Positions 8,970 to 17,269 of a stretch of 36,196 bases of DNA are shown here, piece after piece. The stretch's first letter is position 1; every line of letters starts with the position of its first letter. The stretch comes from Pseudomonas sp. ML96 (GTDB lineage Bacteria > Pseudomonadota > Gammaproteobacteria > Pseudomonadales > Pseudomonadaceae), in the NCBI RefSeq assembly GCF_000761545.1, contig NZ_JPMY01000025.1:1-36196 (forward strand), read 5' to 3'. Under the pieces are notes generated by a model that saw only the letters and a program-made list of their open reading frames with translations, made no database searches and was not told the DNA's origin. The translations under genes and the position numbers were made by a program.

Positions 8970-9697
8970 CAACACAAACCACCGTTCACCGCGAGGACTT
9001 GGCGGGTAATGTACGCCGCCTCCTCGGACATCAGGAAATTCACTGCCCCGGCCACTTCTTCAGGCGTGCCCATGCGCGCGGCCGGAATCATCTTGAGGAT
9101 CTCGTCCACCGGCACCAGATCGTCGAGGATCTCGGTGTCGATCAGCCCCGGCGCCACGCAGTTGACCGTGATCTTGCGCTTGCCCAGCTCGATGGCCAGG
9201 GCCTTGGCCGCGCCGATCACGCCGGCCTTGGAGGCGCTGTAGTTGACCTGGCCACGGTTGCCGATCAGCCCGGAGACCGAGGTGATGCAGACGATGCGCC
9301 CGGCCTTGCGGCGGCGGATCATCGGCATGGTCAGCGGGTGCAGCACGTTGTAGAAACCGTCGAGGTTGGTGCGCAGCACCTGGTCCCAGTCCTCGTCGCT
9401 CAGCGCCGGGAAGGCGCCGTCGCGGGTCAGGCCGGCGTTGCACACCACGCCGTAGTAGGCGCCGTGCTGTTCCACATCGGCTTCCAGCGCCTCGCGGCAG
9501 GCGGCGCGGTCGGAGACGTCGAACTGCAGGATGCGCGCCTGTTGGCCTAGCTCGGCGATCTGCGCCTGCACGGCCTCGGCCTCGTCGCGGCGCGAGCGGC
9601 AGTGCAGCACGATGTCGTAACCGGAGCGGGCCAGGCGCAGGGCGATGGCGCGGCCGATGCCACGGCTGGAGCCGGTTACCAGAATGGTTTCAGTCAT
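8969..9697 (-). CDS. apeQ: 3-oxoacyl-ACP reductase ApeQ (FabG-like)
   Basis: This 242-residue short-chain dehydrogenase is the ketoreductase of the polyene-elongating polyketide synthase. The NADPH-binding GSSRGIG is at residues 9-15. The catalytic tetrad is Asn111, Ser140, Tyr153 and Lys157 (NYSASK). The FabG-like NRGQVNYSASKAGV context supports an ACP-bound substrate. The ATG at 9697 overlaps the dehydratase stop as ATGA. The frame is open for another 61 codons upstream, but that arginine-rich stretch is the dehydratase gene read out of frame. Each elongation round would use this enzyme before dehydration by ApeP/ApeI. Confidence 0.95.
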   Translation of the reverse strand: MTETILVTGSSRGIGRAIALRLARSGYDIVLHCRSRRDEAEAVQAQIAELGQQARILQFDVSDRAACREALEADVEQHGAYYGVVCNAGLTRDGAFPALSDEDWDQVLRTNLDGFYNVLHPLTMPMIRRRKAGRIVCITSVSGLIGNRGQVNYSASKAGVIGAAKALAIELGKRKITVNCVAPGLIDTEILDDLVPVDEILKMIPAARMGTPEEVAGAVNFLMSEEAAYITRQVLAVNGGLC

Positions 9698-10146
9698 TGC
9701 GATTGCTCTTGTAGATAGCTTGCCACTTCCGGCGGGCGGAACACGTTGAGGCGCGCCTCGGCATGGATATCGGGGCCGTCGAGATGGCACTCGAACACGC
9801 CCATGCCGTTGTCGTCCTGCAGCGAGCGCAGGGCCTTGATGCGCAGCTCGGCGCCGGCCGGGAAGCGCTCGACGTTGCACTCGAACTTGCGCGTGCCGAG
9901 GAGGAAGCCCAGCTCCACCGGCAGTCCGGCCTGGCGCGCCTGGCAGCCGGCGTAGGCGGCCACGCTCTGCGCCATCAGCTCGATGCCGACCCAGGCCGGC
10001 AGGCTGCCGTCGGCCTGGTTGAACAGGCCACCGGGACGCACGGTGAGACGGGTCTCGATGTCTTCGTCACCGAAGCTGACGACTTCGTCGATCAGGATCA
10101 TGTCGCCGGCGTGCGGCACCAGCTCGGCGATCGGCCACAGGCTCAT
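9694..10146 (-). CDS. apeP: Beta-hydroxyacyl-ACP dehydratase ApeP (hotdog fold)
   Basis: This 150-residue single hotdog protein is of the ApeP type. His12 in VPHAGDMILID corresponds to the FabZ/FabA catalytic histidine, and Glu56 in VGIELMAQSVAAYAG lies on the central helix where the acidic partner sits. In the E. coli aryl polyene system ApeP works with a second dehydratase, ApeI, as a heterocomplex. Here the ApeI counterpart is fused to the ligase ApeH. The gene overlaps both neighbours by 4 bases (ATGA), so its translation is coupled to the ketosynthase before it and the ketoreductase after it. Confidence 0.93.
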   Translation of the reverse strand: MSLWPIAELVPHAGDMILIDEVVSFGDEDIETRLTVRPGGLFNQADGSLPAWVGIELMAQSVAAYAGCQARQAGLPVELGFLLGTRKFECNVERFPAGAELRIKALRSLQDDNGMGVFECHLDGPDIHAEARLNVFRPPEVASYLQEQSQ

Positions 10147-11345
10147 GATGCGTCTCCCTGTGGGGCATCACCCAGGATCAGCGCGACGTTGTTGCCGCCG
10201 AAGGCGAAGGAGTTGCTCATCAGCCGGCGGCCGCTGCTGCGGGCCAGTTGATCGCCGGCGCCGACCAGTTGCAGCGGTTCCAGCGCCGGGTCGGCCTGGC
10301 CGTCCCACAGGTGCGGCGGCAGCAGGCCGTCGCGGTTGTGCTCACTCAGGGTCAGCCAGCAGAAGGCCGCTTCCAGTGCGCCGGCGGCGCCCAGGGTGTG
10401 ACCGGTCAGCGGCTTGCTCGACGAGCAAGCCACACCATTGGGGAACAGGCCACGCACGGCCTTGCTCTCCATCGCATCGTTGTGCGCCGTGGCGGTGCCG
10501 TGCAGGTTGAGGTAGTCGATATCCGTGGCGTTCAGGCCGGCGCTGGCCAGGGCCTGCTGCATCGCCGCGCGGGCGCCGAGGCCCTCGGGGTGCGGTGCGG
10601 AAATATGGTGGGCATCGGAGGTGGCGGCGCCGCCGAGGAAGGCGATCGGGCTGGCTTCCCTGGTCATGAGGAACAGTGCGGCGCCCTCGCCGATATTGAT
10701 GCCGTGGCGGTTCACCGAGAAGGGATTGCAGGGTTCGGCGGATACCGCTTCGAGGGCCGAGAAACCATTCAGGGTCAGGCGGCACAGGCTGTCCACGCCA
10801 CCGCAGATCACCGCGTCGCACAGCCCTTGCTGCAGCAGGCGATGGGCGCTGAGCAGGGCGCGCGCGCTGGAGGTGCAGGCGGTGGACTGGCAGTACACCG
10901 GGCCGGCCAGTTGTAGCCAGTCGGCGAGGAAGGTGGCCGGTGCGGCCATCTCCTGCTGGGCGTAGTCGTACTCGGCGGGCACCTCGCCCTCGTGGAGGAA
11001 GCGGGCGATGCCGTCGCTGGCCTCGCGGATGCCCGAGGTGCTGGTGCCCAGCACCAGGCCGACGCGGGCGGCGCCGTAACGGGCGATGGCGGCGCGCAGT
11101 TCGGGCTCAATCTGTTGCGCGGCGGCCAGCAGCAGCTGGTTGTTGCGGCTATGGGCGGCTTCGAGGCCCGCCGGCATGGCCGGCAGGGCAGCGCGCACGG
11201 CGCCGACGGTGAGGCGGCGGTCAGTGACCCAGCCGTCCTCGGCGCGCATGCCGGAGGCATCGCCGGCCAGCAGCGCGTCGGCCACCGCCTGCTTGCCTTC
11301 GCCCAGGGCGCACAGCAGGCCAAGGGCATTTAAATAGCTGGGCAT
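10143..11345 (-). CDS. apeO: Beta-ketoacyl-ACP synthase ApeO
   Basis: This 400-residue ketosynthase has an intact active site: Cys157 in STACTSSA, His282 in LHGTATAHND, Lys311, and His316 in TGHTLGAAG. By order and type it matches ApeO, which in E. coli pairs with the chain-length-factor-like ApeC to elongate the aryl polyene chain with malonyl-ACP. The ApeC counterpart here is encoded at the far 5' end of the operon. The gene overlaps the DUF3261 gene as TGATG and the dehydratase gene as ATGA. The N-terminal half diverges more from FabF than the second ketosynthase does, which fits a specialised enzyme. Confidence 0.92.
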   Translation of the reverse strand: MPSYLNALGLLCALGEGKQAVADALLAGDASGMRAEDGWVTDRRLTVGAVRAALPAMPAGLEAAHSRNNQLLLAAAQQIEPELRAAIARYGAARVGLVLGTSTSGIREASDGIARFLHEGEVPAEYDYAQQEMAAPATFLADWLQLAGPVYCQSTACTSSARALLSAHRLLQQGLCDAVICGGVDSLCRLTLNGFSALEAVSAEPCNPFSVNRHGINIGEGAALFLMTREASPIAFLGGAATSDAHHISAPHPEGLGARAAMQQALASAGLNATDIDYLNLHGTATAHNDAMESKAVRGLFPNGVACSSSKPLTGHTLGAAGALEAAFCWLTLSEHNRDGLLPPHLWDGQADPALEPLQLVGAGDQLARSSGRRLMSNSFAFGGNNVALILGDAPQGDAS

Positions 11346-11839
11346 CAGTTGCCTTCTTCTTGGTTCAGCGCGCGCACCCGATAGCTGAGCTGCGGTGCGG
11401 CGAGGGTGAAGTCCAGTGCGGAACGGTAGCGGATTCGCCAGTCCGGGTTAAGCCGGCGCTGACCATCGGCGCCGCGCTGCCAGCTGCCCTCGGGGTAGGT
11501 GGTCAGCGCGTCATCGGCGGTGAGGGCGAACAACAGGGCAGCGAACAGCTCGCGGGCCTCGGCATTGGGTGGCAGCAGGCCGTCGTTGCGCCACTGGCCG
11601 TGCTCCAGCAGCTGGCGCGCCAGGGGCACGCCGAGCGGATCGAACAGCGACCAGCGCAGGGCCTCACCTTCGGCCTGCACCACCAGCAGCCAATCGCGCT
11701 GCTCGACGCTCTGCGTGCGCTCGATCTGCAGGCTGATCGGCAGCGCAGTGGTCAGTGCGGGGCTGCTCGCCGGCACGGGCGTGTGCCCGGCGCAGGCGCC
11801 GAGCAACAGGGTCAGGGCGAGCAGTACAACCCGTAGCAT
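11345..11839 (-). CDS. DUF3261 lipoprotein (ApeN position)
   Basis: This 164-residue lipoprotein has lipobox LGAC, cysteine at residue 16. The mature domain has the DUF3261 pattern, with a strand-rich body and the WSLFDPLGVPLARQLL segment near residue 80. Such proteins recur in aryl polyene clusters and are thought to act at the outer membrane with the LolA-like and MMPL proteins in moving the lipid-anchored pigment. The start at 11839 overlaps the methyltransferase stop as TGATG and gives the lipoprotein signal directly. The in-frame ATG 38 codons upstream would bury it. Confidence 0.88.
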   Translation of the reverse strand: MLRVVLLALTLLLGACAGHTPVPASSPALTTALPISLQIERTQSVEQRDWLLVVQAEGEALRWSLFDPLGVPLARQLLEHGQWRNDGLLPPNAEARELFAALLFALTADDALTTYPEGSWQRGADGQRRLNPDWRIRYRSALDFTLAAPQLSYRVRALNQEEGN

Positions 11840-12549
11840 CACGGCTTGCGCGCCACCGCGTTGACCAGGGTCTCGTCGCGCTGGCCGAACGGCTTGGCCT
11901 TCATGATGCCCCAGCGTTCGAGCAGGCCGAAGTCCTTGGAGCGGCTCCACCACAGGTAGGGGTAGGAGACGTTGCGTTCCTCGAACTGGAAGCCCTGCTG
12001 GCGCAGCATGCCCAGGTATTCCTCGGCGCTCTTCTGCACGTGCATCGGATGGCGGAACAGCCAGCGAATCACCCAGGTGTCGATGTAGAACTTGGTCGAC
12101 TCGGCGAACAGCAGCAGGCCGCCCGGCTTCAGCACGCGCCAGAACTCGGCCAGGGCCTGCTCCTGCTCGACCAGATGGTGGAAGGTCTGGTGGCAGAACA
12201 GGATGTCGACGCTGGCGTCCGGCAGGTCGATGGCCGCGCAGTCGCTGGCGATCAGCTGCACGTCGAGGCCCAGGCGCTCGGCCTCGGCGCGCGAGCAGTC
12301 GAGGCTGTGCGGGTCGGCGTCGAGGCCGATCATCCGTGCCGGAGCGAAGGCCTCCTGCAGCAGGCCGAACGAGCGGCCCTGGCCGCAGCCGGCGTCGAGC
12401 AGCACCGGCGCCTGTGGCAGCGGTGCATCGATCAGGCGCTTGAGGTCGTTGATCGCCACGCGCAGCACATGGTGCTGCCAGACGTGGCTCTGCAGGAACC
12501 AGAAGCCGAAGCGGGTTTCCTCGACGTAGTTGGCGGCGGCGCGGTCCAT
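11839..12549 (-). CDS. SAM-dependent class I methyltransferase
   Basis: This 236-residue cytosolic enzyme has the SAM-binding motif VLLDAGCGQG at residues 49-58, the acidic loop GLDADPHS after strand 2, and FCHQTFHHLV and RVLKPGGLLLF as later class I motifs. It probably methylates the aryl head group (ring carbon or phenolic oxygen) of the polyene; methylated head groups are known in this pigment class, but the position cannot be told here. The start at 12549 was chosen because a good AAGGAG site stands 9 bases before it and it falls just after the preceding gene's stop. A longer in-frame start would overlap that gene by 59 bases. Confidence 0.9.
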   Translation of the reverse strand: MDRAAANYVEETRFGFWFLQSHVWQHHVLRVAINDLKRLIDAPLPQAPVLLDAGCGQGRSFGLLQEAFAPARMIGLDADPHSLDCSRAEAERLGLDVQLIASDCAAIDLPDASVDILFCHQTFHHLVEQEQALAEFWRVLKPGGLLLFAESTKFYIDTWVIRWLFRHPMHVQKSAEEYLGMLRQQGFQFEERNVSYPYLWWSRSKDFGLLERWGIMKAKPFGQRDETLVNAVARKP

Positions 12550-12562
12550 CGACAATTGCTCC

Positions 12563-13810
12563 TTATCCCATCGCGCAGAGTTCGGCGAGTACACCAAGAC
12601 GACGCTTGGGCTCGGCGACATAGGGGTTCTTCTCGTCCCAGGCGTAGCCGGCGAGGATCGAGCAGATCATGCGGCGAATCTCCGGCGAGGCCTTCTCGTA
12701 GAAGATCACGTCCTGGAAGCTGCCATCGTACCAACCCTGCACATACACGCGGAACGTATCCACGCCGCGCTTGAGCGGGATGGCGAACTCGTTCTCCCAG
12801 TCCACCGCTTCACCGCTGAGCTGACGATGCAGCAGGCCGGCGGCCATGCTCGCCGAGCGCATGGCGATGGTCACGCCGGAGCTGAATACCGGGTCGAGGA
12901 ACTCGGCGGCGTTGCCCAGCAGGGCGAAGCCAGGGCCATGCAGGCTCTTGACGTTGGCTGAGTAGCCACCGATGGCGCGTGCCGGGGTGTCCCACACAGC
13001 GTTTTCCAAGACCTTGGAGAGGCTCGGGGTTTCCGCGACAAACTGCTTGAGGCAGGCGTCGAGATCCTTCGGGTAGCCCTCGTAGTGTTCGGCAGCGGAG
13101 ACCACGCCCAGCGAGCAGCGGCCGTTGCTGAACGGGATGGTCCAGAACCACACGTCCCTGAGAGTGGGATGCGTGCTGATAAGGATCTTCTCGCGGTCGA
13201 AGCCGGAGGCCGGGTCGATGCGGTCCTCGATATGGGTGAACACCGCCTGGCGGATCGGGAAGGACGACGGCGTATCGAGGTCGAGCAGGCGTGGCAGCAC
13301 GCGGCCGTAGCCGCTGCCGTCGAGGACGAAGGCGCACTCCACTTCATACTCGTGGCCGTCGGCCAGGCGGCGCACCGACAGGCGCGGGCAGTCGCCAGCG
13401 AAGTCGGCGGCGAAGATTTCTTCCTCGTAACGGATTTCCACGCCCTGCAGTTCGGCCTGGTCGGCCAGCAGCTTGTCGAAGTCGGCGCGAATCACCTGGT
13501 AGGTCGAGCCCTGGCCTTCGGTGAATTTGTCGCGGAAGTCGAACTCGGTGTAGCGCTCGCCCCAGGCGAAGGCTGCGCCGTGCTTGGTCTGGAAGCCGGC
13601 GGCCTGCACCGCTTCGAGCATGCCGGCCTCCTCGACGAAGTCCAGGCAGTGCGACAGCAGGCTCTCGCCGATGGAGAAGCGCGGGAAGCGCTGGCGCTCC
13701 AGCACCAGAACGTCGTGGCCCTGGCGCTTGAGGATGGCTGCGGCGATGGCGCCGGAAGGGCCGGCACCGATGACGACGATCTGACGTTGTTCGACTTCAG
13801 GAGACTTCAT
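12563..13810 (-). CDS. FAD-dependent oxidoreductase, flavin halogenase-like
   Basis: This 415-residue flavoprotein has the Rossmann motif VIGAGPSG at residues 13-20 and the halogenase/geranylgeranyl-reductase-like SIGESLL near residue 46. Two flavin halogenase marks are present: WFWTIP at residues 221-226, matching WxWxIP, and Lys76 in GFQTKHGAAFAWGE, at the place of the conserved lysine thought to hold the halogenating species. Aryl polyenes such as xanthomonadin are brominated, so ring or chain halogenation is a possible role. Hydroxylation or a redox step on the chain is the alternative. The start at 13810 gives MKSPEVEQ right before the Rossmann fold and overlaps the preceding gene by 14 bases. 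Confidence 0.88.
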   Translation of the reverse strand: MKSPEVEQRQIVVIGAGPSGAIAAAILKRQGHDVLVLERQRFPRFSIGESLLSHCLDFVEEAGMLEAVQAAGFQTKHGAAFAWGERYTEFDFRDKFTEGQGSTYQVIRADFDKLLADQAELQGVEIRYEEEIFAADFAGDCPRLSVRRLADGHEYEVECAFVLDGSGYGRVLPRLLDLDTPSSFPIRQAVFTHIEDRIDPASGFDREKILISTHPTLRDVWFWTIPFSNGRCSLGVVSAAEHYEGYPKDLDACLKQFVAETPSLSKVLENAVWDTPARAIGGYSANVKSLHGPGFALLGNAAEFLDPVFSSGVTIAMRSASMAAGLLHRQLSGEAVDWENEFAIPLKRGVDTFRVYVQGWYDGSFQDVIFYEKASPEIRRMICSILAGYAWDEKNPYVAEPKRRLGVLAELCAMG

Positions 13811-14945
13811 AGCGGCTTCGTGCCTCGTTGTTGTGGGCATGCCTGCCGAGCAGTGCCGGCAGCAGGGTGGAAAACAGGCTCATCAGCAGCAGGCCGAAGT
13901 AGATCAGCGAATCGATCAGCTGCAGCTGCAGGAGCAGATTGAGGAAGACGATTTCGGTGAGGCCGCGGATGTTCAGCAGCAGACTCTCGCGCCACTTCAC
14001 GCGCGCCGCGGCGCTCGGGTCGGCCCAGTGCAGACCGAGCCAGCTGCCGAGCACTTTGCTCAGTACCGGCAGCGCCAGCAGGATAGCGATGACCAGCCAT
14101 GAGTAGTCTTGACCTATGCCATGGAAGTCCACGCGCAGCACGCCGAAAGTCAGGATCAGCGGCACGGCCAGGCCGTTCATCAACAGCTTCCAGGCGCGCG
14201 CCGGCAGCGGCAGCACGAACGGCTGCTTGATCCAGCCGAGGCACAGCATGTAGGCGATGCCGAACACCAGGGCGTTGAGCTTGAGTTGCTGAAACAGCAG
14301 CATCAGGGCGAAGAACGGCAGGCTGTAGAACAGCGGGTGGCGCAGCTTGAGCAGGCGCAGCAGCAGCGGCAGGGCGGCGGCCAGCAGCGGCCACAACAGC
14401 GCGGCCGGGTGGCTGCTGCCCTGGGCCAGGCCGAACAGGCTCCAGCACAGGAAGTCCATGAGGATCGCCGCGTGCAGCAGGCGCTTGGTGTCCGCCGCCG
14501 GGTAGCCGATGCTCTGCAGGAACAGGTAGAGCACCGGGATGGCGGTGATCGAGAACAACAGACCGATGCCCACCGAACTCAGCCAGCTACGCTCGCCGGG
14601 CAGCAGCCAGAGCGAGCAGGCCAGGCCGGCCAGCATCGGCACCAGGAAGCTGGGCAGGGCGATCTTCACACAGGCCGGGCTCAGGTCCAGATCGATCACG
14701 TCGCTGAGGATGTAGCCGAGCAGCAGGGCGAAGCACAGGCCGTAGGCCAGGTTCAGCCAGGTCGGCGCCAGGAGGTCCTGGGCAGTCAGTTGCCAGTGCG
14801 GCTCGACCCACAACAGCAGCAGGGCGGGGATGGCGATGGCCGCCACCAGCAACTGGCCGACGATGGGAATCAGCCGGCGCCCGCCGATGATCGCCACCAG
14901 GGCGTAGATCGCCAGGGCCAGCAGCCAGAATCCGAGCACGGTCAC
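13797..14945 (-). CDS. CPA2-like (Kef/NapA-type) multi-pass membrane protein
   Basis: This 382-residue inner-membrane protein has around eleven to thirteen hydrophobic segments. The C-terminal RGLTEIVFLNLLLQ stretch and the LKLNALVFGIAYMLC region resemble cation:proton antiporters of the CPA2 group. No regulatory RCK/TrkA-N domain is attached, and I cannot identify the ion-binding aspartate pair with confidence. The GTG start at 14945 overlaps the MMPL stop as GTGA. The open frame runs further upstream, but that arginine-rich segment is the MMPL gene in another frame. It is not part of the E. coli ape set as I remember it. It might couple ion flux to pigment export or have been repurposed. 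Confidence 0.82.
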   Translation of the reverse strand: MTVLGFWLLALAIYALVAIIGGRRLIPIVGQLLVAAIAIPALLLLWVEPHWQLTAQDLLAPTWLNLAYGLCFALLLGYILSDVIDLDLSPACVKIALPSFLVPMLAGLACSLWLLPGERSWLSSVGIGLLFSITAIPVLYLFLQSIGYPAADTKRLLHAAILMDFLCWSLFGLAQGSSHPAALLWPLLAAALPLLLRLLKLRHPLFYSLPFFALMLLFQQLKLNALVFGIAYMLCLGWIKQPFVLPLPARAWKLLMNGLAVPLILTFGVLRVDFHGIGQDYSWLVIAILLALPVLSKVLGSWLGLHWADPSAAARVKWRESLLLNIRGLTEIVFLNLLLQLQLIDSLIYFGLLLMSLFSTLLPALLGRHAHNNEARSRYEVS

Positions 14946-17269
14946 GCGACAACCTCCTTGTGTGGCCGCGTGGCGGCCCAGGGTGAGAGCAGGAAACAGA
15001 ACAGCAGACCGAGGCTGATGGCCAGGCCGAAGTTGGCGATGGCCGGGGTCTGGCTGATCAGCAGCAGGCCGAACGACATCCACGCGGTTAGCGCCGAGAG
15101 CAGGGTGCCGAGCAGGCTGACTGCCGGGCCGCCGATGTTCTCGCGCATGAGGATGGCGTAGTCGACGCCGATGGCGGTGATCAGCAGCAGGCCGAACAGG
15201 CTGAACAGGGTCAGTGGCTGGCCCAACCAGCCGAGGCAGGCCAGCGCTGCCAGGGCCGATAGCAGAGGCAGGCAGATCACCCGCAGCGCGCCGCCGAGGC
15301 CGAAGGGCAGGCACAGCAGCAGGAAGATGGCGGCGCTGGAGATCAGCTTGAGCTCGGCGGCGCTGAGCTGGGTGGCGGCGAACAGCTGGTTCAGCTCGCC
15401 CAGACGATCGATCAGCTGCACACCCTCCAGCCCCTCGGCGGTTTGCAGCAGCAGGGAGCTGTCATTCAGGCCCTGCAGGCTGACGATGCCGGCCACGCCC
15501 TGTTCGTTGCTTCCTAGCCATAGCGGACGCCAGGCCTCGCCCAGCGGGCCGGCCAGGGCCTGCTCCAGGCTTGGCTGCGGCGCATGCAGCAACTCGTCCA
15601 GCTCGGCGCGCAGCGCGGCCTGCGGCAGGCCGAGATCGAGCAGTGGCTGCCAGTGCTGCGGCAGCTTGTTCAGCGCGGTGCGTAGCGGCGCCAGCTCGCT
15701 CTCGGGGGCGACCAACTGGCTAAGGGCGCGATAGCCGCGCAGATGGCCGGCGGCGATGGCGGTGTCCAGGCGTTGGCTCAGCTCGGCCTGGCGTTGCAGC
15801 AGTTGTTGTTCATCGGCGGCACGGACCAGGAAGAACTGGCTGGTGGGCTGCTGTCCGGTGAGTTCGGCGATGCGTCTGGCCTCGGCCATCAGCCGTGGCT
15901 CCTGGCCCAGCCACTGGCGCAAATCGTTCTGCGGCTTGAGTTGCCACAGGCCGCCGGCGCAGAAGGCCAGCAGCGCGAGCAGCAGTGGCCAGCTGCCGGT
16001 GCGTGCCAGCAGGCGGGCACGTCGCTCGACCAGGCTTTCGGCGGCGCGGCGCAGGCTGGCCGGTGGCGTCAGGCGCAGGTTGTTCAGCCAGGCCGGCAGC
16101 AGGCACACCGAGCACAGGTAGGCGCCGATCAGCCCGGCGGCGGAGAACAGAGCGATCTGAGTCAGCGCCGGGAAGGGCGTAAAGGCCAGCGCCACATAGC
16201 CGGCGAGGTTGGTGCCCAGGCTCAGGCTCAGGCCCGGCAGAGTCTCGCGCAGCGCGGCCCAGCTCGACCAGGGGCCGTCGCCCCAACTCTTGCTCAGGTA
16301 GTGCTGTGGGTAGTCGGCGGCGACGCCGACCAGACTGGCGCCGAGCACCAGGGTCAGCGCATTGATCTGGCCGAACACCAGCACGCAGGCGGTGCAGCCG
16401 GCCAGCAGCGCCACGCCCATCGGCAACAGGCTGACCAGGATGCGTGGGCGGCGGAAGGCGAGCAGCAGCAGGAGCAAGGTGCCGAGGGTGGCGCCGCCAC
16501 CGATCAGGGCGATCTCCTGGGTGGCCTTGGCCTGGCCCGCCGCCGCGTGCAGCGCGCCACCGGCGGCGAGCAGCTGGCCGCCTGCGTTCTCGACCTGCTG
16601 GCGCAGCTCGGCCACGGCCGCGGCGATCTGCGGTGGCGCCTGCATGTCGAAGGCATCGCCACGGGTGCGCAGGCGCAGCAGGGCCCAGGTGGTGCCATCG
16701 TCCTGCAGCAGCAGGGCGCCGCTGCCGAGGTCGGCCTGGATGCGGCTGCCGGGATTCAGCGTCTGCTGGGCGCGCAGGCCGAGGCCGAACCAGTCCTGCT
16801 CGGTGGGCAGCAGGCCGAAGCCGGCGAAGGTGTCGAACAACTGCTGCGTGCGCTGCTCGATGAAGCTGCCCGGCTGCTCGATCAACAGCTGGCGGTCGGC
16901 TGGCGCCAGCAGGGCCAGGCGCTCGCCGCGCAGTTGCTGGCGGATGGCGTCGAGGTCGGCCTGCAGGCTCCACTGCACCTTGTCGAAGCGCCCGCTGGCC
17001 TGCCACTGCTCGCCGGCCTGGCGCACCAATTCGATGGCGCGCTCGCGCTGTGGATGGCCGATAAGGATCAGCAGCTCGCGCGACAGCGGCTCCTGCATGC
17101 GCTGCTCGGCTTGCTGCACCAGTGAATCGCCGGCACCCTTGGGTAACAGGGCAAGCATGCTGGCCTGCACCGGCGGGCCGTCACGCCACTGCCAGGCGGC
17201 CAGCGCCAGCAGCATGAGCAGCAAGGCGCCAAACAGGCGCGGCAGCAGACGTTGCACGCTAATGGACAA
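14942..17269 (-). CDS. MMPL/RND-family exporter (ApeM position)
   Basis: This 775-residue transporter has the two-fold MMPL layout: an N-terminal helix, a large periplasmic domain, a five- to six-helix bundle around residues 255-400 (GASLVGVAADYPQHYLSKSWG within it), a second periplasmic domain, and a second bundle around residues 625-765 (TAIGVDYAILMRENIG). The Gly-rich, Asp-Tyr-containing helix 4 motif appears in both halves and fits proton-driven transport. In pigment clusters it is thought to carry the lipid-anchored polyene out of the inner membrane. TTG is the likely start: an AGGAG site stands 10 bases before it. A GTG four codons in is the alternative. Confidence 0.9.
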   Translation of the reverse strand: MSISVQRLLPRLFGALLLMLLALAAWQWRDGPPVQASMLALLPKGAGDSLVQQAEQRMQEPLSRELLILIGHPQRERAIELVRQAGEQWQASGRFDKVQWSLQADLDAIRQQLRGERLALLAPADRQLLIEQPGSFIEQRTQQLFDTFAGFGLLPTEQDWFGLGLRAQQTLNPGSRIQADLGSGALLLQDDGTTWALLRLRTRGDAFDMQAPPQIAAAVAELRQQVENAGGQLLAAGGALHAAAGQAKATQEIALIGGGATLGTLLLLLLAFRRPRILVSLLPMGVALLAGCTACVLVFGQINALTLVLGASLVGVAADYPQHYLSKSWGDGPWSSWAALRETLPGLSLSLGTNLAGYVALAFTPFPALTQIALFSAAGLIGAYLCSVCLLPAWLNNLRLTPPASLRRAAESLVERRARLLARTGSWPLLLALLAFCAGGLWQLKPQNDLRQWLGQEPRLMAEARRIAELTGQQPTSQFFLVRAADEQQLLQRQAELSQRLDTAIAAGHLRGYRALSQLVAPESELAPLRTALNKLPQHWQPLLDLGLPQAALRAELDELLHAPQPSLEQALAGPLGEAWRPLWLGSNEQGVAGIVSLQGLNDSSLLLQTAEGLEGVQLIDRLGELNQLFAATQLSAAELKLISSAAIFLLLCLPFGLGGALRVICLPLLSALAALACLGWLGQPLTLFSLFGLLLITAIGVDYAILMRENIGGPAVSLLGTLLSALTAWMSFGLLLISQTPAIANFGLAISLGLLFCFLLSPWAATRPHKEVVA

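Noticed and set aside
7731..9242. Long plus-strand open frame opposite apeR and apeQ
   Set aside because: The sequence is Ala/Gly/Val/His-rich with no domain, and both minus-strand genes have intact catalytic motifs. It is a shadow frame.
9698..9880. 61-residue N-terminal extension of the ketoreductase
   Set aside because: It is the dehydratase gene in another frame. MTETILVTGSSRGIG at 9697 is the standard short-chain dehydrogenase start with an ATGA overlap.
14109..17125. Long plus-strand frames (about 350 and 460 residues) opposite the CPA2-like and MMPL genes
   Set aside because: Gln/Gly/Ala-rich repeats arise from antisense reading of Leu/Ala codons in membrane helices. No signal, domain or ribosome site supports them.
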